A stretch of 46,194 nt of DNA from Clostridiales bacterium. Lineage in GTDB: Bacteria > Bacillota > Clostridia > Christensenellales > Aristaeellaceae. The stretch covers positions 1 through 46,194 of the forward strand of contig JAAYLK010000007.1 in the NCBI GenBank assembly GCA_012521895.1, in the 5' to 3' direction. The stretch's first letter is position 1, and each line of letters begins with the position of its first letter. Below, piece by piece: positions 25,429 to 34,145 of this stretch. A program made the position numbers and the translations under genes. The notes beneath the pieces were generated by a model, which was not told the origin of the DNA, did no database searches, and was given only the letters and a program-made list of their open reading frames with translations.

Positions 25429-26292
25429 ATGCACAACCGGAAAAACATTTCCGAAGGACTCATGCGGGGGCTGTTCCTGGCCTCCGCATGCGTCTGCATT
25501 CTGGCGGTGGGCACCATCTCCGCCTTCCTCTTAATCAACGGCCTGCCGTTTTTCACCAAGTACCCGGCGGGCCAGTTCATCCTGGGCGCGGAGTGGGCGC
25601 CCCTAAGGGATGTCTTTGGCATCCTGCCCATGATTGTGGGCAGCTTCTATGTCACCCTGGGCGCCCTGTTGCTGGGCGCGCCCATTGGCATCCTCACCGC
25701 CATCCTGATGTCCCGCTTCGCTTCCAGGCCCGTGGTTAAAATCATGAAGCCGGTGGTCGCCCTGCTGGCGGGCATCCCTTCTGTGGTCTACGGCTTTTTT
25801 GGCGTGATGCTGCTGGTGCCCTTTGTGCGGGAGACCTTTGGCGGCACCGGCAAATCGGTGCTGGTGGCCAGCATCCTGCTGGGCATCATGATCCTGCCCA
25901 CCATCATCCAGACCGCTGAAGCCGCGCTCAACGCCGTGCCCCAGTCCTACTACGAAGGCTCCCTCGCCCTGGGCGCCACCCATGAAGGCAGCGTGTTCCG
26001 CGCCATCCTGCCGGCGGCGCGCCCGGGCATCATCTCGGGCCTGGTGCTGGGCATCGGCCGGGCGATCGGGGAGACCATGGCCATCATCATGGTGGCGGGC
26101 AACAACCCGCGCATGCCCGGGGACATCTTAAAGGGCGTCAGGACGCTGACGGTGAACGTGTTGATGGAAATGGGCTATGCCGCGGACCTGCACAGGGAGA
26201 GCCTGATTGCCACCGGCGTGGTGCTGTTCATCATCGTCATGGCCATCAACTTCCTGTTTTCCTTCATCAACCGCAGGAGGGTGCAGCAATGA
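25429..26292 (+). CDS. pstC: phosphate ABC transporter permease PstC
   Basis: Membrane permease of 287 residues for high-affinity phosphate uptake. Six hydrophobic helices are apparent, with the family motifs AGIPSVVYGFFGVML, MILPTIIQTAEAALNAVP and the coupling loop EGSLALGATHEGSVFRAILPAARPGIISG, followed by GRAIGETMAIIMVAGN. ATG 25429 has no clear ribosome binding site; ATG 25462 follows GAAGGA and is an alternative start. It overlaps pstA as ATGA. Confidence 0.95.
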   Translation: MHNRKNISEGLMRGLFLASACVCILAVGTISAFLLINGLPFFTKYPAGQFILGAEWAPLRDVFGILPMIVGSFYVTLGALLLGAPIGILTAILMSRFASRPVVKIMKPVVALLAGIPSVVYGFFGVMLLVPFVRETFGGTGKSVLVASILLGIMILPTIIQTAEAALNAVPQSYYEGSLALGATHEGSVFRAILPAARPGIISGLVLGIGRAIGETMAIIMVAGNNPRMPGDILKGVRTLTVNVLMEMGYAADLHRESLIATGVVLFIIVMAINFLFSFINRRRVQQ

Positions 26293-27164
26293 CGACCATC
26301 GAGTACAAGGGACAGCAGGTGGACATCGCCGTCCCCACCCGCAAGCGGCTGTACCTGGGTTCCAAAATTCTGAAGTTTCTGTGCTGGCTGTCCGGCCTCA
26401 TCACCGTGGGCACCCTGCTGCTGATTGTGGCGTATATCCTGATTCGCGGCATTCCCTTCCTCAAGCCCTCCATGTTTGAAGTGCGCTACACCAGCAAAAA
26501 TGTGTCCATGTTCCACGCCATCATCAACACCTTGAGCATGACCGGCCTGTCGCTGCTGTTCGCGGTGCCCGTTGGCGTGTTTGGCGGGATTTACCTGGCG
26601 GAATACGCCAAGCCCGGCAGCAAACTGGTGAAACTCATCCGCGTCACGGCGGAAACCCTGGCCGGCATCCCTAGCATCATCTACGCCCTGTTTGGCATGC
26701 TGGCTTTTGTGGTCACCCTCAAGATGGGCATCTCCATCCTGTCAGGTGCCCTCACCCTGGCCATCATGACCCTGCCGCTCATTTTGCGCCAGACCGAGGA
26801 ATCCCTGCTGGCGGTGCCCATGAGCTACCGCGAGGGCAGCTTTGGCCTGGGGGCGGGCAAGCTGCGCACCACGGTGCGCATCGTGCTGCCGGTGGCCATG
26901 CCGGGCATCCTGGCGGCGGTGCTGCTGTCCATCGGGCGCATCTCCGGGGAAACCGCGGCCCTGATTTACACCGCCGGCACCGCCACAAGATTGGCGGGCC
27001 TGGCCGAATCCGGGCGCACCCTGTCTGTCCATCTCTACCAATTGCAGCAGGAAGGCCGCTTCATCAACGAGGCCTTCGCCGTGGCGGTGGTGCTGCTCAT
27101 CATCGTTGTGCTGATGAACGCCCTCTCGTCCTTTATCGCCCACAAACTCACCAGGAAAGGCTGA
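26289..27164 (+). CDS. pstA: phosphate ABC transporter permease PstA
   Basis: Second phosphate permease subunit, 291 residues, forming the channel with PstC. The family features are present: an N-terminal cytoplasmic stretch, GGIYLAEYAKPGSKLVKLIRVTAETLAGIPSIIYALFG and the coupling loop EGSFGLGAGKLRTTVRIVLPVAMPGILAAVLLSIGRISGETA. It is translationally coupled to pstC (ATGA) and followed by pstB after 3 bases. Confidence 0.95.
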   Translation: MTTIEYKGQQVDIAVPTRKRLYLGSKILKFLCWLSGLITVGTLLLIVAYILIRGIPFLKPSMFEVRYTSKNVSMFHAIINTLSMTGLSLLFAVPVGVFGGIYLAEYAKPGSKLVKLIRVTAETLAGIPSIIYALFGMLAFVVTLKMGISILSGALTLAIMTLPLILRQTEESLLAVPMSYREGSFGLGAGKLRTTVRIVLPVAMPGILAAVLLSIGRISGETAALIYTAGTATRLAGLAESGRTLSVHLYQLQQEGRFINEAFAVAVVLLIIVVLMNALSSFIAHKLTRKG

Positions 27165-27167
27165 ACC

Positions 27168-27971
27168 ATGACCAATTTCGCCCAGAACAACAAGGCTGTC
27201 AAAGTTGACGGCGACAGCCGCGTCAAGTTTGACATCAAGGATGTTGATTTGATTTACGGCAGCTTTCAGGCGCTGAAGAAAATCAACATGGACATCTACG
27301 AGCACCAGGTCACGGCGCTGATTGGCCCCTCCGGCTGCGGCAAGTCCACCCTGCTCAAGTCCTTAAACCGCATGAACGACCTGATTCCCGACTGCCGCTT
27401 GGAGGGCAGCATCCTGCTGGACGGGCAGGACATCTACGCCCCGCACAGCGAGGTCAACCTGTTAAGGAAGCGTGTGGGCATGGTCTTCCAGAAGCCCAAC
27501 CCCTTCCCCATGAGCATCTATGACAACATCGCCTACGGCCCGCGGTCCCACGGCATCAAGGGCAAGCTGAAGCTGGACGCCATCGTGGAGAACTCCTTAA
27601 AGAAGGCCGCCCTGTGGGATGAGGTGAAGAACGACCTGCGCAAGTCCGCCATGGCCATCTCCGGCGGCCAGCAGCAGCGCCTGTGCATCGCCCGCTGCCT
27701 GGCGGTCCAGCCGGAAGTCATCCTGATGGACGAGCCCACCAGCGCGCTTGACCCCATCTCCACCTCCAAGATTGAAGACCTTGTCCTGGAATTGAAATCC
27801 GAGTACACTGTGATTATTGTCACCCACAACATGCAGCAAGCCGCCCGCATCAGCGATGTCACCTCCTTTTTCCTGTTGGGGGAAATGATTGAAATGGATG
27901 AGACCAACACTTTGTTCTCATCCCCTGCTGACCAGCGGACGGAAAACTATATCACCGGGAGGTTTGGCTGA
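27168..27971 (+). CDS. pstB: phosphate ABC transporter ATPase PstB
   Basis: Cytoplasmic ATPase of 267 residues that drives phosphate import. Walker [10 protein letters not shown], PstB-specific [15 protein letters not shown]-loop [20 protein letters not shown], signature [16 protein letters not shown], Walker [17 protein letters not shown] and switch [10 protein letters not shown] are all conserved. About 15 extra N-terminal residues precede the conserved [11 protein letters not shown]. Its stop shares a base with the phoU start. Confidence 0.98.
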   Translation: MTNFAQNNKAVKVDGDSRVKFDIKDVDLIYGSFQALKKINMDIYEHQVTALIGPSGCGKSTLLKSLNRMNDLIPDCRLEGSILLDGQDIYAPHSEVNLLRKRVGMVFQKPNPFPMSIYDNIAYGPRSHGIKGKLKLDAIVENSLKKAALWDEVKNDLRKSAMAISGGQQQRLCIARCLAVQPEVILMDEPTSALDPISTSKIEDLVLELKSEYTVIIVTHNMQQAARISDVTSFFLLGEMIEMDETNTLFSSPADQRTENYITGRFG

Positions 27972-28642
27972 TGCGCGCGCGCTTTGACGAACAACTGCAA
28001 AAATTGAACAATGAAATGATCGTGATGGGCAGCATGATTGAGCGCGCCATCGAAAACGCGGGCACCCTGCTGGAAACCCGCAACCTGGAGACCGCGCGCA
28101 AGCTCCGTGAAGGCGACAACGAGATTGACCGCAAGGAGCGGGAGATTGAAACCCTCTGCCTGCGCCTCATCCTGATGCAGCAACCGGTGGCCCGGGATCT
28201 GCGCATCATCTCGGCGGCCTTGAAGATGATCACCGACATGGAGCGCATCGCGGACCAGGCCTCCGACATCGCGGAGATTTTGACCATGCCGGTGCACGGG
28301 GCCCTCCTGCCCTTCCCGCCCCACCTGCAGCAGATGGCCGCGGAGACGGCGCGCATGGTGCACAAGGCCATTGACGCCTACGTCGCGCGCGACCAGGCCT
28401 TGGCCCAGGTGGTCATGAAGGACGACGACATCGTGGACGAGCTGTTCATGCAGGTCAAGCAGGACATCATCGACCTCATCCACAAGGCCAGCCAGAGCGG
28501 GGACGCGGTGGACGGGATGCAGCTGCTGGACATGCTGATGATTGCCAAATACTTTGAGCGCTGCGCCGACCACGCGGTCAACATCGCCGAGTGGGTCGAG
28601 TACGCGGTGACCGGGATGTACAAAGGGGAGCGTCTGCAATGA
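27971..28642 (+). CDS. phoU: phosphate signalling protein PhoU
   Basis: Negative modulator that links Pst transporter state to the PhoR kinase. The 223 residues contain two PhoU repeats, each with the metal-binding helix pattern (GDNEIDRKEREIE near residue 45 and KDDDIVDELF near residue 150), and the conserved PVARDLRIISAALKMITDMERIADQA. Length is typical. It overlaps the response-regulator gene by ATGA, so pst, phoU and the two-component genes form one unit. Confidence 0.97.
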   Translation: MRARFDEQLQKLNNEMIVMGSMIERAIENAGTLLETRNLETARKLREGDNEIDRKEREIETLCLRLILMQQPVARDLRIISAALKMITDMERIADQASDIAEILTMPVHGALLPFPPHLQQMAAETARMVHKAIDAYVARDQALAQVVMKDDDIVDELFMQVKQDIIDLIHKASQSGDAVDGMQLLDMLMIAKYFERCADHAVNIAEWVEYAVTGMYKGERLQ

Positions 28643-29340
28643 TTTATTCTGTCGAAGACGATCAGGCCATCCGCGATTTGGTGCTGTACGCCTTGCGGCA
28701 GGCCGGTTATGAGGCGGAAGGCTTTGAAAACGGCAAGGACTTTCTGGAAGCCATGCGGCGCAAGCTGCCCCAGCTGGTGCTGATGGACCAGATGCTACCG
28801 GGCACGGACGGCGGAAAACTGCTATCGCAAATGCGCCAGGATGAGCGCACGCGGCAAATTCCCGTCATCATGCTCACCGCCAAGGATTCCGAGATGGACA
28901 AGGTGCGCTCTTTGGACGCGGGGGCGGATGACTACATCGTCAAGCCCTTTGGGGTGATGGAGCTGCTCTCCCGCATCCGCGCGGTGTTGCGCCGGAGTGA
29001 AAAAAAGGAGCTGCCTGAGAAGCTGTCCAACGGCCCCATCAAAATGGATGTGGCCCGGCGGGAAGCCATGGTCTTTGGGGAGGAAGTCACCCTGACCAAC
29101 AAGGAGTTCCGCCTGCTGCACTTTTTGATGAGCTACCCCGGCCTGGTGTTCACCCGGGAGCAATTGCTCAACAAGGTCTGGGACACCGACTATGTGGGGG
29201 ACACCCGCACGGTGGACATGCATGTTCGCACCCTGCGCGCAAAGCTTGGCAAGGCTGCCGGCATGATTGAAACAAAGCGCGGCGTGGGCTATCGCTTAAT
29301 CAGCGAGCATGACAGCGCGGAAACGGAAGAAACCACTTGA
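28639..29340 (+). CDS. phoP: PhoP/PhoB-type response regulator
   Basis: OmpR-family regulator of 233 residues predicted to bind the Pho boxes in front of pstS. The receiver domain has the acidic pair EDD near residue 7, phosphorylatable Asp50 (LMDQMLPG), Thr in MLTAKD and Lys in VKPFG. The winged-helix domain contains NKEFRLLHFLMSYPGLVFTREQLLNKVWD and VDMHVRTLRAKLG. The start is ATG 28639, overlapping the phoU stop; upstream frame sequence belongs to phoU. PhoP/PhoB identity is inferred from context. Confidence 0.93.
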   Translation: MIYSVEDDQAIRDLVLYALRQAGYEAEGFENGKDFLEAMRRKLPQLVLMDQMLPGTDGGKLLSQMRQDERTRQIPVIMLTAKDSEMDKVRSLDAGADDYIVKPFGVMELLSRIRAVLRRSEKKELPEKLSNGPIKMDVARREAMVFGEEVTLTNKEFRLLHFLMSYPGLVFTREQLLNKVWDTDYVGDTRTVDMHVRTLRAKLGKAAGMIETKRGVGYRLISEHDSAETEETT

Positions 29341-30995
29341 AACGCAGAATCTTCATCGGTTTCACCCTCCTGGTGGCTGCCTTTGTGCTGGTCGCCGTCC
29401 TGGTGACGGGCAACCTTGTGCGCACGGTGGCGCGCAAGCAGCTGCTGGACCAGGTCGTCCAGGAAGCGGAGCAGATCAGCCAGGAGCTTGTGGGCAAGGA
29501 CCCGCGGCAAGCCCTGGCAGGCTTGATATCCTCCTCCCGCGTCACCCTGGTGGCGAGCGATGGGGCGGTGCTGTTTGACAACTGGGCGGACGGGGAGCTG
29601 GACAACCACGCCGACCGGCCGGAGCTGGCCGCGGCGGCCCGGGAGGGCAGCGGTTCCGCCATCCGCTATTCCGACACCACCAATTCAACCGCCGTGTATT
29701 ACGCCCAGCGCCTGGAAGATGGCACCCTGCTGCGCGTGGCCGCGCCCGAGCGCCTGGCCCGCGGCCTGGCCCAGGGTGTGGCGCCCTTTTTGGTGATCGC
29801 CTTTTTGCTGCTGATGGCGCTGCTTTTGCTGTTTGCCAACATTATCTTAGACCGCCTCATCAAGCCCATCGTCTCAATCGACCTGGACCACCCGGAAGAC
29901 GCGGTGGTCTATGACGAGCTGCTGCCACTGGTGAAAAGAATCGACCAGCAAAACAAGCACACCATCGCCCAGATGGACGCGCTGGAAGCCAGGCGGATGG
30001 AGCTGAACACCCTGGTCAACGGCATGCACGAGGGCTTTGTCGCGATGTCCCTCAAGGATGAAATCATCTTGATCAACCCCAGCGCCTGTTCTATGCTGGG
30101 GGTCACGGAGGACCAGGCCCTGGGCAAGGGCCTGCCCGCCATCAACCGCAGCCCGGTCATCTTAATGGTGCTGGAGGAACTGCGCAGCCTGGGCACGGCC
30201 GACGGCCTGCTGGAAAAGGACGGCAGGGTTTATATGCTGCTGGCCAACCGCATCCAGGGCCGGTCCGGCGCCATCCTGCTGCTGTCTGACCAGACGGACA
30301 AATTGCAGGCCGAGGACATGCGCAAGCGCTTCACCGCCAATGTGTCCCACGAACTGCGCACCCCACTGACCACCATTTGCGGCTACGCGGAGCTGCTGGA
30401 CAAGGGCATGGTTAAAAGCGAGGACGCCGGCCAGTTTTACGGCGTGATTTTGCGGGAAAGCAAGCGCATGCTGACCCTAGTGGAGGACATCCTGCGCCTC
30501 TCCAAGCTGGACGAGGGCCATTTGGCTGGACAGAAGGCCGCGGTCAACCTGCACGAGGTGGCCAAGGCCGTCAGCCAGTCGCTGGAGCTGATGGCGGATG
30601 AACGCAAGGTCCATTTGAGCTATGAGGGCACGGATGCCTGGGTGCTGGGGGATGCCACGCTGCTGGATGAGCTGTGCTCCAACCTCATTGACAACGCGAT
30701 CAAGTACAACGTGGAAAACGGCACCGTCAAGGTCCGTGTCACCAACTGCGCCCAGGCCATTTTAACTGTCACCGACACCGGCATCGGCATTGAGAAAGAG
30801 CACCAGCCCCGCGTGTTTGAGCGCTTCTACCGCACCGACAAGAGCCGTTCCAAGGCCACGGGCGGCACGGGCTTGGGCCTGTCCATCGTCAAGCACGCGG
30901 CGGAGTTCCACAAGGCCAAAATCACCCTGCAAAGCCAGGTGGGCCAGGGCACCAGCATCACCGTGGTTTTCCCGGCGCTGAGGGCACAATCATGA
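29337..30995 (+). CDS. phoR: PhoR-type sensor histidine kinase
   Basis: Membrane kinase of 552 residues, partner of the preceding regulator. Two transmembrane helices (about residues 5-27 and 150-172) flank an extracytoplasmic sensor of roughly 120 residues. A PAS domain follows (about residues 220-330: GMHEGFVAMSLKDEIILINPSA), then HisKA with phospho-acceptor His338 (NVSHELRTPL) and HATPase with NLIDNAIKYN, DTGIGI and TGGTGLGLSI. TTG 29337 overlaps the regulator's stop; no other in-frame start is close. Its signal for phosphate comes through PstSCAB/PhoU in the known model. Confidence 0.93.
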   Translation: MKRRIFIGFTLLVAAFVLVAVLVTGNLVRTVARKQLLDQVVQEAEQISQELVGKDPRQALAGLISSSRVTLVASDGAVLFDNWADGELDNHADRPELAAAAREGSGSAIRYSDTTNSTAVYYAQRLEDGTLLRVAAPERLARGLAQGVAPFLVIAFLLLMALLLLFANIILDRLIKPIVSIDLDHPEDAVVYDELLPLVKRIDQQNKHTIAQMDALEARRMELNTLVNGMHEGFVAMSLKDEIILINPSACSMLGVTEDQALGKGLPAINRSPVILMVLEELRSLGTADGLLEKDGRVYMLLANRIQGRSGAILLLSDQTDKLQAEDMRKRFTANVSHELRTPLTTICGYAELLDKGMVKSEDAGQFYGVILRESKRMLTLVEDILRLSKLDEGHLAGQKAAVNLHEVAKAVSQSLELMADERKVHLSYEGTDAWVLGDATLLDELCSNLIDNAIKYNVENGTVKVRVTNCAQAILTVTDTGIGIEKEHQPRVFERFYRTDKSRSKATGGTGLGLSIVKHAAEFHKAKITLQSQVGQGTSITVVFPALRAQS

Positions 30996-31216
30996 TGAAA
31001 ACCGGAAAATACCGCCATTTCAAGGGCGGGCTTTATGAGGTGCTCGGCACCGCCAAGCACTCGGAAACCCTGGAAGACATGGTGGTCTACCGCGCCTTGT
31101 ACGGCGAAAAAGGGCTGTGGGTGCGCCCGCTTGCCATGTTTCTGGAAACCGTGGTGCACGAGGGCGGGGAGCAGCCGCGCTTCGCCTTCCTTGAGGAACA
31201 AGACCAGGAAGAATAA
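30992..31216 (+). CDS. DUF1653 protein
   Basis: Small cytoplasmic protein of 74 residues matching DUF1653: GKYRHFKGGLYEVLGTAKHSETLEDMVVYRALYGEKGLWVRPLAMFLETV. This compact fold is widespread and has no established function. The ATG overlaps the kinase stop (ATGATGA; a second ATG at 30995 is possible), so it is the last gene of the pst-pho transcript, ended by a strong terminator. Association with phosphate control may be chance. Confidence 0.9.
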   Translation: MMKTGKYRHFKGGLYEVLGTAKHSETLEDMVVYRALYGEKGLWVRPLAMFLETVVHEGGEQPRFAFLEEQDQEE

Positions 31217-31224
31217 AGCGTAAA

Positions 31225-31260
31225 AAATCACCCTGCAAGCGCAAGCCTGCAGGGTGATTT
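31225..31260. terminator. bidirectional terminator
   Basis: A perfect 13-base stem AAATCACCCTGCA (31225-31237) / TGCAGGGTGATTT (31248-31260) with a 10-base loop. A-rich sequence on the left gives a T-run for the - strand, so it serves both the pst-pho operon and the convergent reductase gene. Confidence 0.92.
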
Positions 31261-31273
31261 CTTGTGCGCTGCC

Positions 31274-32713
31274 TCAGACCTTGGGCGGCAGGGGATAGAG
31301 CAGCGCCCAGGCGGTGAGTTCGGAGAAGGTGGGGTGGATGGTCATGGCGCGCTCGATGGGCAGCCAGGTGCCCTTGTGGCTGGCCTGCTCCATGCCGCCC
31401 GCGTTCATCAAAAAGGCGTAGGGCTGCACCACCATGGCGGCCTGGGGGCCTACCACATGCACGCCCAGCAGGCGCTTGTTGTCGTCGGTGATGATCTTGG
31501 CAAAGCCGTCATCCTCATGCCGCTTGGAATAGCCCATGGAGATGCCCGCGATGATGTCGGAATAATTGCCATGGAAGACGCGCACACGGTCGCCGTACAG
31601 GGCGCGGGCTTCCTTTTCGCCCAGGCCAACGCTGGCCACCTGGGGGTGGGTGAACACCGCCATGGGCACGCTGTCGTACTCCGCGACGCGGGTCCTGTCG
31701 CCAAAGAGGATGTTGTTGAGCACGCCCGCTTCGTAGTTGGCCTTGTGGCGCAGGGGAAACTTGCCGTTGATGTCGCCCAGGGCGTACACGCCGGGCACAT
31801 TGGTCTTCAGCTGCTCATTAGTGATGATGTAGCCGTTGGCATCGGTTTCAACGCCCGCCGCTTTCAGGTTCAAAGCGTCGCTGTTGGGCACGATGCCCGG
31901 GGCCAAAAAGATCTCCTGGGCGGTGATGTCATAGGTGTGCCCGGTGTTCTTGTCCTTGAAAGTCATGGTTTTCAGGCCGTTCTCTGCCTTGATGGACTGG
32001 GCCTGGGCGAAGTACAGCACCTGGACACCCACGGCTTCCAGCTGCTTTTTGACAAAGGGGGCCAGGTCATCATCCAGGCCGCGCATCATGGTCTCGCTGC
32101 GCACCGCCAGGGTGACGCGGGTGCCAAAGGCGGAGAAGATGTGCGCCATCTCCAGCGCCGTGCTGCCCCCGCCGATGATGAGCAGGCTGTCATAGGGCTT
32201 CTTGGGGAACTTGTCCCCATAGAAGGACTCGCTGGTGAGGTAGCCGGCTTCCTCCAGGCCCGCGATGTCGGGGATGCGGGTGCGGCTGCCGGTGGCGATG
32301 ACGATGCTGTCCGCGGTGATGCGCTGGGTGCTGCCGTCCTTCATGCTGATGTCCAGCGTGTTCTTGTCAACGAAGGAACCCCTGCCGCGGAACACGGTGA
32401 CCCCGGGGGTTTCCTCGACTTCGGTTTCCAATTCCTTGTTGACATCAATCTGCCGCCACATCCTGCGGCTGACCTTTTCCCAGTCCACCTTGGGCGCGTC
32501 AAAGGTGATGCCCACCCGCTCGCCCCGCTGGGCGTCGCGGATGAGATCGGCCGGATACACCAGCATCTTGCTGGGGATGCAGCCGCGGTTTAGGCAGGTG
32601 CCGCCAAAGGCGCCCTCTTCAATCACGGCGCAGGTCTTGCCGTTGTCGCGCGCGCCTTCCATAATCATCAACCCGCTGCCCGCGCCAAGCACCGCGACGT
32701 CAAAATGTTGCAT
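31274..32713 (-). CDS. class I pyridine nucleotide-disulfide oxidoreductase
   Basis: FAD-dependent dithiol/disulfide reductase of 479 residues, in the dihydrolipoamide dehydrogenase/mycothione reductase group. FAD-binding GAGSGLMIMEGA, the redox disulfide FGGTCLNRGCIPSKM, NAD-binding IIGGGSTALEMA, YALGDINGKFPLRHKANYEA and the C-terminal catalytic pair IHPTFSELT are conserved. No 2-oxoacid dehydrogenase genes are adjacent, so the substrate is open: it may be a free-standing lipoamide dehydrogenase or reduce a low-molecular-weight thiol. ATG 32713 is preceded by AAGGAG at 7 bases. Confidence 0.9.
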   Translation of the reverse strand: MQHFDVAVLGAGSGLMIMEGARDNGKTCAVIEEGAFGGTCLNRGCIPSKMLVYPADLIRDAQRGERVGITFDAPKVDWEKVSRRMWRQIDVNKELETEVEETPGVTVFRGRGSFVDKNTLDISMKDGSTQRITADSIVIATGSRTRIPDIAGLEEAGYLTSESFYGDKFPKKPYDSLLIIGGGSTALEMAHIFSAFGTRVTLAVRSETMMRGLDDDLAPFVKKQLEAVGVQVLYFAQAQSIKAENGLKTMTFKDKNTGHTYDITAQEIFLAPGIVPNSDALNLKAAGVETDANGYIITNEQLKTNVPGVYALGDINGKFPLRHKANYEAGVLNNILFGDRTRVAEYDSVPMAVFTHPQVASVGLGEKEARALYGDRVRVFHGNYSDIIAGISMGYSKRHEDDGFAKIITDDNKRLLGVHVVGPQAAMVVQPYAFLMNAGGMEQASHKGTWLPIERAMTIHPTFSELTAWALLYPLPPKV

Positions 32714-32836
32714 AAAAAAACTCCTTGTGGGATGTGCCAAACGGCCACTATCATTCTACCCGATTTTGACAGTTCTTCCCCGCGGACTTTTGTACAGACA
32801 GCACAGAAAACCGCCTGCATTTTGGTGGATTGTCCA

Positions 32837-32865
32837 TTTACGAAAACCTTTAACCATGTTAGGAT
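32837..32865 (+). promoter_or_regulatory. promoter of the Gfo/Idh/MocA gene
   Basis: TTTACG (32837-32842), 17-base spacer, extended -10 TGT-TAGGAT (32860-32865). A short inverted repeat GTGT-TAG-ACAC (32881-32891) lies near the expected start. The rest of the gap 32714-32939 shows no gene. Confidence 0.55.
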
Positions 32866-32939
32866 AAGAAAAATGACAGCGTGTTAGACACTGTGCCGCG
32901 CGCTGTGAATGATGCCACAAGGGTCGAAAGGAGTCTAAC

Positions 32940-34085
32940 ATGTCAGAAGCGGATCGCGTCCTGTCCAACTTTACCCCGGAGGTGCGTGAGGAGCGTACGT
33001 ACAGCGAGAAAAAACTGCGCGTGGGCATCATCGGCACCGGCTGGATCGCCGAGGCCCATGTGGAAAGCTACCTGCGCCAGCCTGACGTGCAGATTGTGGC
33101 CATGGCTGACCTCATCCCCGGCAAGGCGGAGAAATTCGCCGCGCACTATGGCGTCAAGAACTGCAAGTTCTACCCCGACCACAAGGCCATGCTGGAAAAC
33201 GAGCAGCTGGACGCCGTCAGCGTGTGCACCTACAACACCCAGCACGCGGCCCCCACCATCGACGCCTTGAACCGCGGCGTGCACGTGCTGCTGGAAAAGC
33301 CCTTCACCGCCACGCTGGACGAAGCGGTGGACATCATGCGCGCGGAGAAGAAGAGCGGCAAGGTGCTCACCATCGGCTTCCAGCCGCGCATGGACGCCAA
33401 CATGAAGCAGATCAAGAAAATCGTGGATTCCGGCGCCTTGGGCCAGATTTACTACATCCAGACCGGCGGCGGCCGCCGCCGCGGCATCCCCAACTCCACC
33501 TTCATTGAAAAGAAAACCGCCGGCATCGGCGCCCTGGGCGACATCGGCTGCTATTCGCTGGACATGGTTTTAAACGCCATCGGCTACCCCAAGCCCCTGA
33601 CAGCGTCCGGCTACACCTCCAACTTCTTTGGCACCTCCACCGACTACCAGAAGCCCGAGGACGCGGCGCGCTTTAACGTCGACGACTTCGCCGCGGCCTT
33701 CATCCGCCTGGAGGGCGGCATCATCCTGGACTTCCGCATCGCCTGGGCCATGCACCTGGACACCCCCGGCGACACCGTCATCCTGGGCACCAAGGGGGCG
33801 CTGCGCATCCCCTCCACCGAGTGCTGGAACGGCTCTGTCGGCGGCCCGATGAAGCTGTACCACGACCTGGCGGGCGAGCAGGTGGAGACCGTCATCCCCA
33901 TCATCCCCGAGGACGAATCCGGCCTGTTTGACAAGAAGATCCGTTCCTTCCTGGACGCCATCATCTTTGATCGCCCCGCGCCCGTGCCCTCCTCCCAGAT
34001 TCTGTACAACCAGGCCATCATCAACGCCATTGGCGATTCCGCCGAATTGGGCCGCGAGGTGGAGATCAAAATCCCCCAGATTTAA
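32940..34085 (+). CDS. Gfo/Idh/MocA-family oxidoreductase
   Basis: NAD(P)-dependent sugar or cyclitol dehydrogenase of 381 residues, substrate not predictable. The Rossmann start is VGIIGTGWIAEAHVESYL (about residues 24-41), followed by the diagnostic EKPFTATLDEAV and the C-terminal GDIGCYSLDMVLNAIG, where the Asp-x-x-Cys/His helix holds the putative catalytic residues. About 20 extra charged residues precede the Rossmann fold. AAAGGAG is positioned before ATG 32940. It is a single-gene transcript between its own promoter and terminator. Confidence 0.93.
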   Translation: MSEADRVLSNFTPEVREERTYSEKKLRVGIIGTGWIAEAHVESYLRQPDVQIVAMADLIPGKAEKFAAHYGVKNCKFYPDHKAMLENEQLDAVSVCTYNTQHAAPTIDALNRGVHVLLEKPFTATLDEAVDIMRAEKKSGKVLTIGFQPRMDANMKQIKKIVDSGALGQIYYIQTGGGRRRGIPNSTFIEKKTAGIGALGDIGCYSLDMVLNAIGYPKPLTASGYTSNFFGTSTDYQKPEDAARFNVDDFAAAFIRLEGGIILDFRIAWAMHLDTPGDTVILGTKGALRIPSTECWNGSVGGPMKLYHDLAGEQVETVIPIIPEDESGLFDKKIRSFLDAIIFDRPAPVPSSQILYNQAIINAIGDSAELGREVEIKIPQI

Positions 34086-34101
34086 ATCCACGGTAGACAG
34101 C

Positions 34102-34134
34102 AACAGCCCCGGGCACAATGCCCGGGGCTGTTTT
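34102..34134 (+). terminator. terminator after Gfo/Idh/MocA gene
   Basis: Perfect 14-base stem AACAGCCCCGGGCA (34102-34115) / TGCCCGGGGCTGTT (34119-34132) with a 3-base loop and TTTT. Confidence 0.93.
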
Positions 34135-34145
34135 GCGTTGATGGT

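Noticed and set aside
24531..25631. 366-residue - strand frame opposite pstS
   Set aside because: Shadow of pstS and pstC, with no recognisable domain; codon pattern belongs to the + strand.
31262..32593. 443-residue + strand frame opposite the disulfide reductase
   Set aside because: The - strand protein has all FAD, NAD and disulfide motifs, while the + strand frame is Gly/Val/His-rich shadow and starts inside the terminator.
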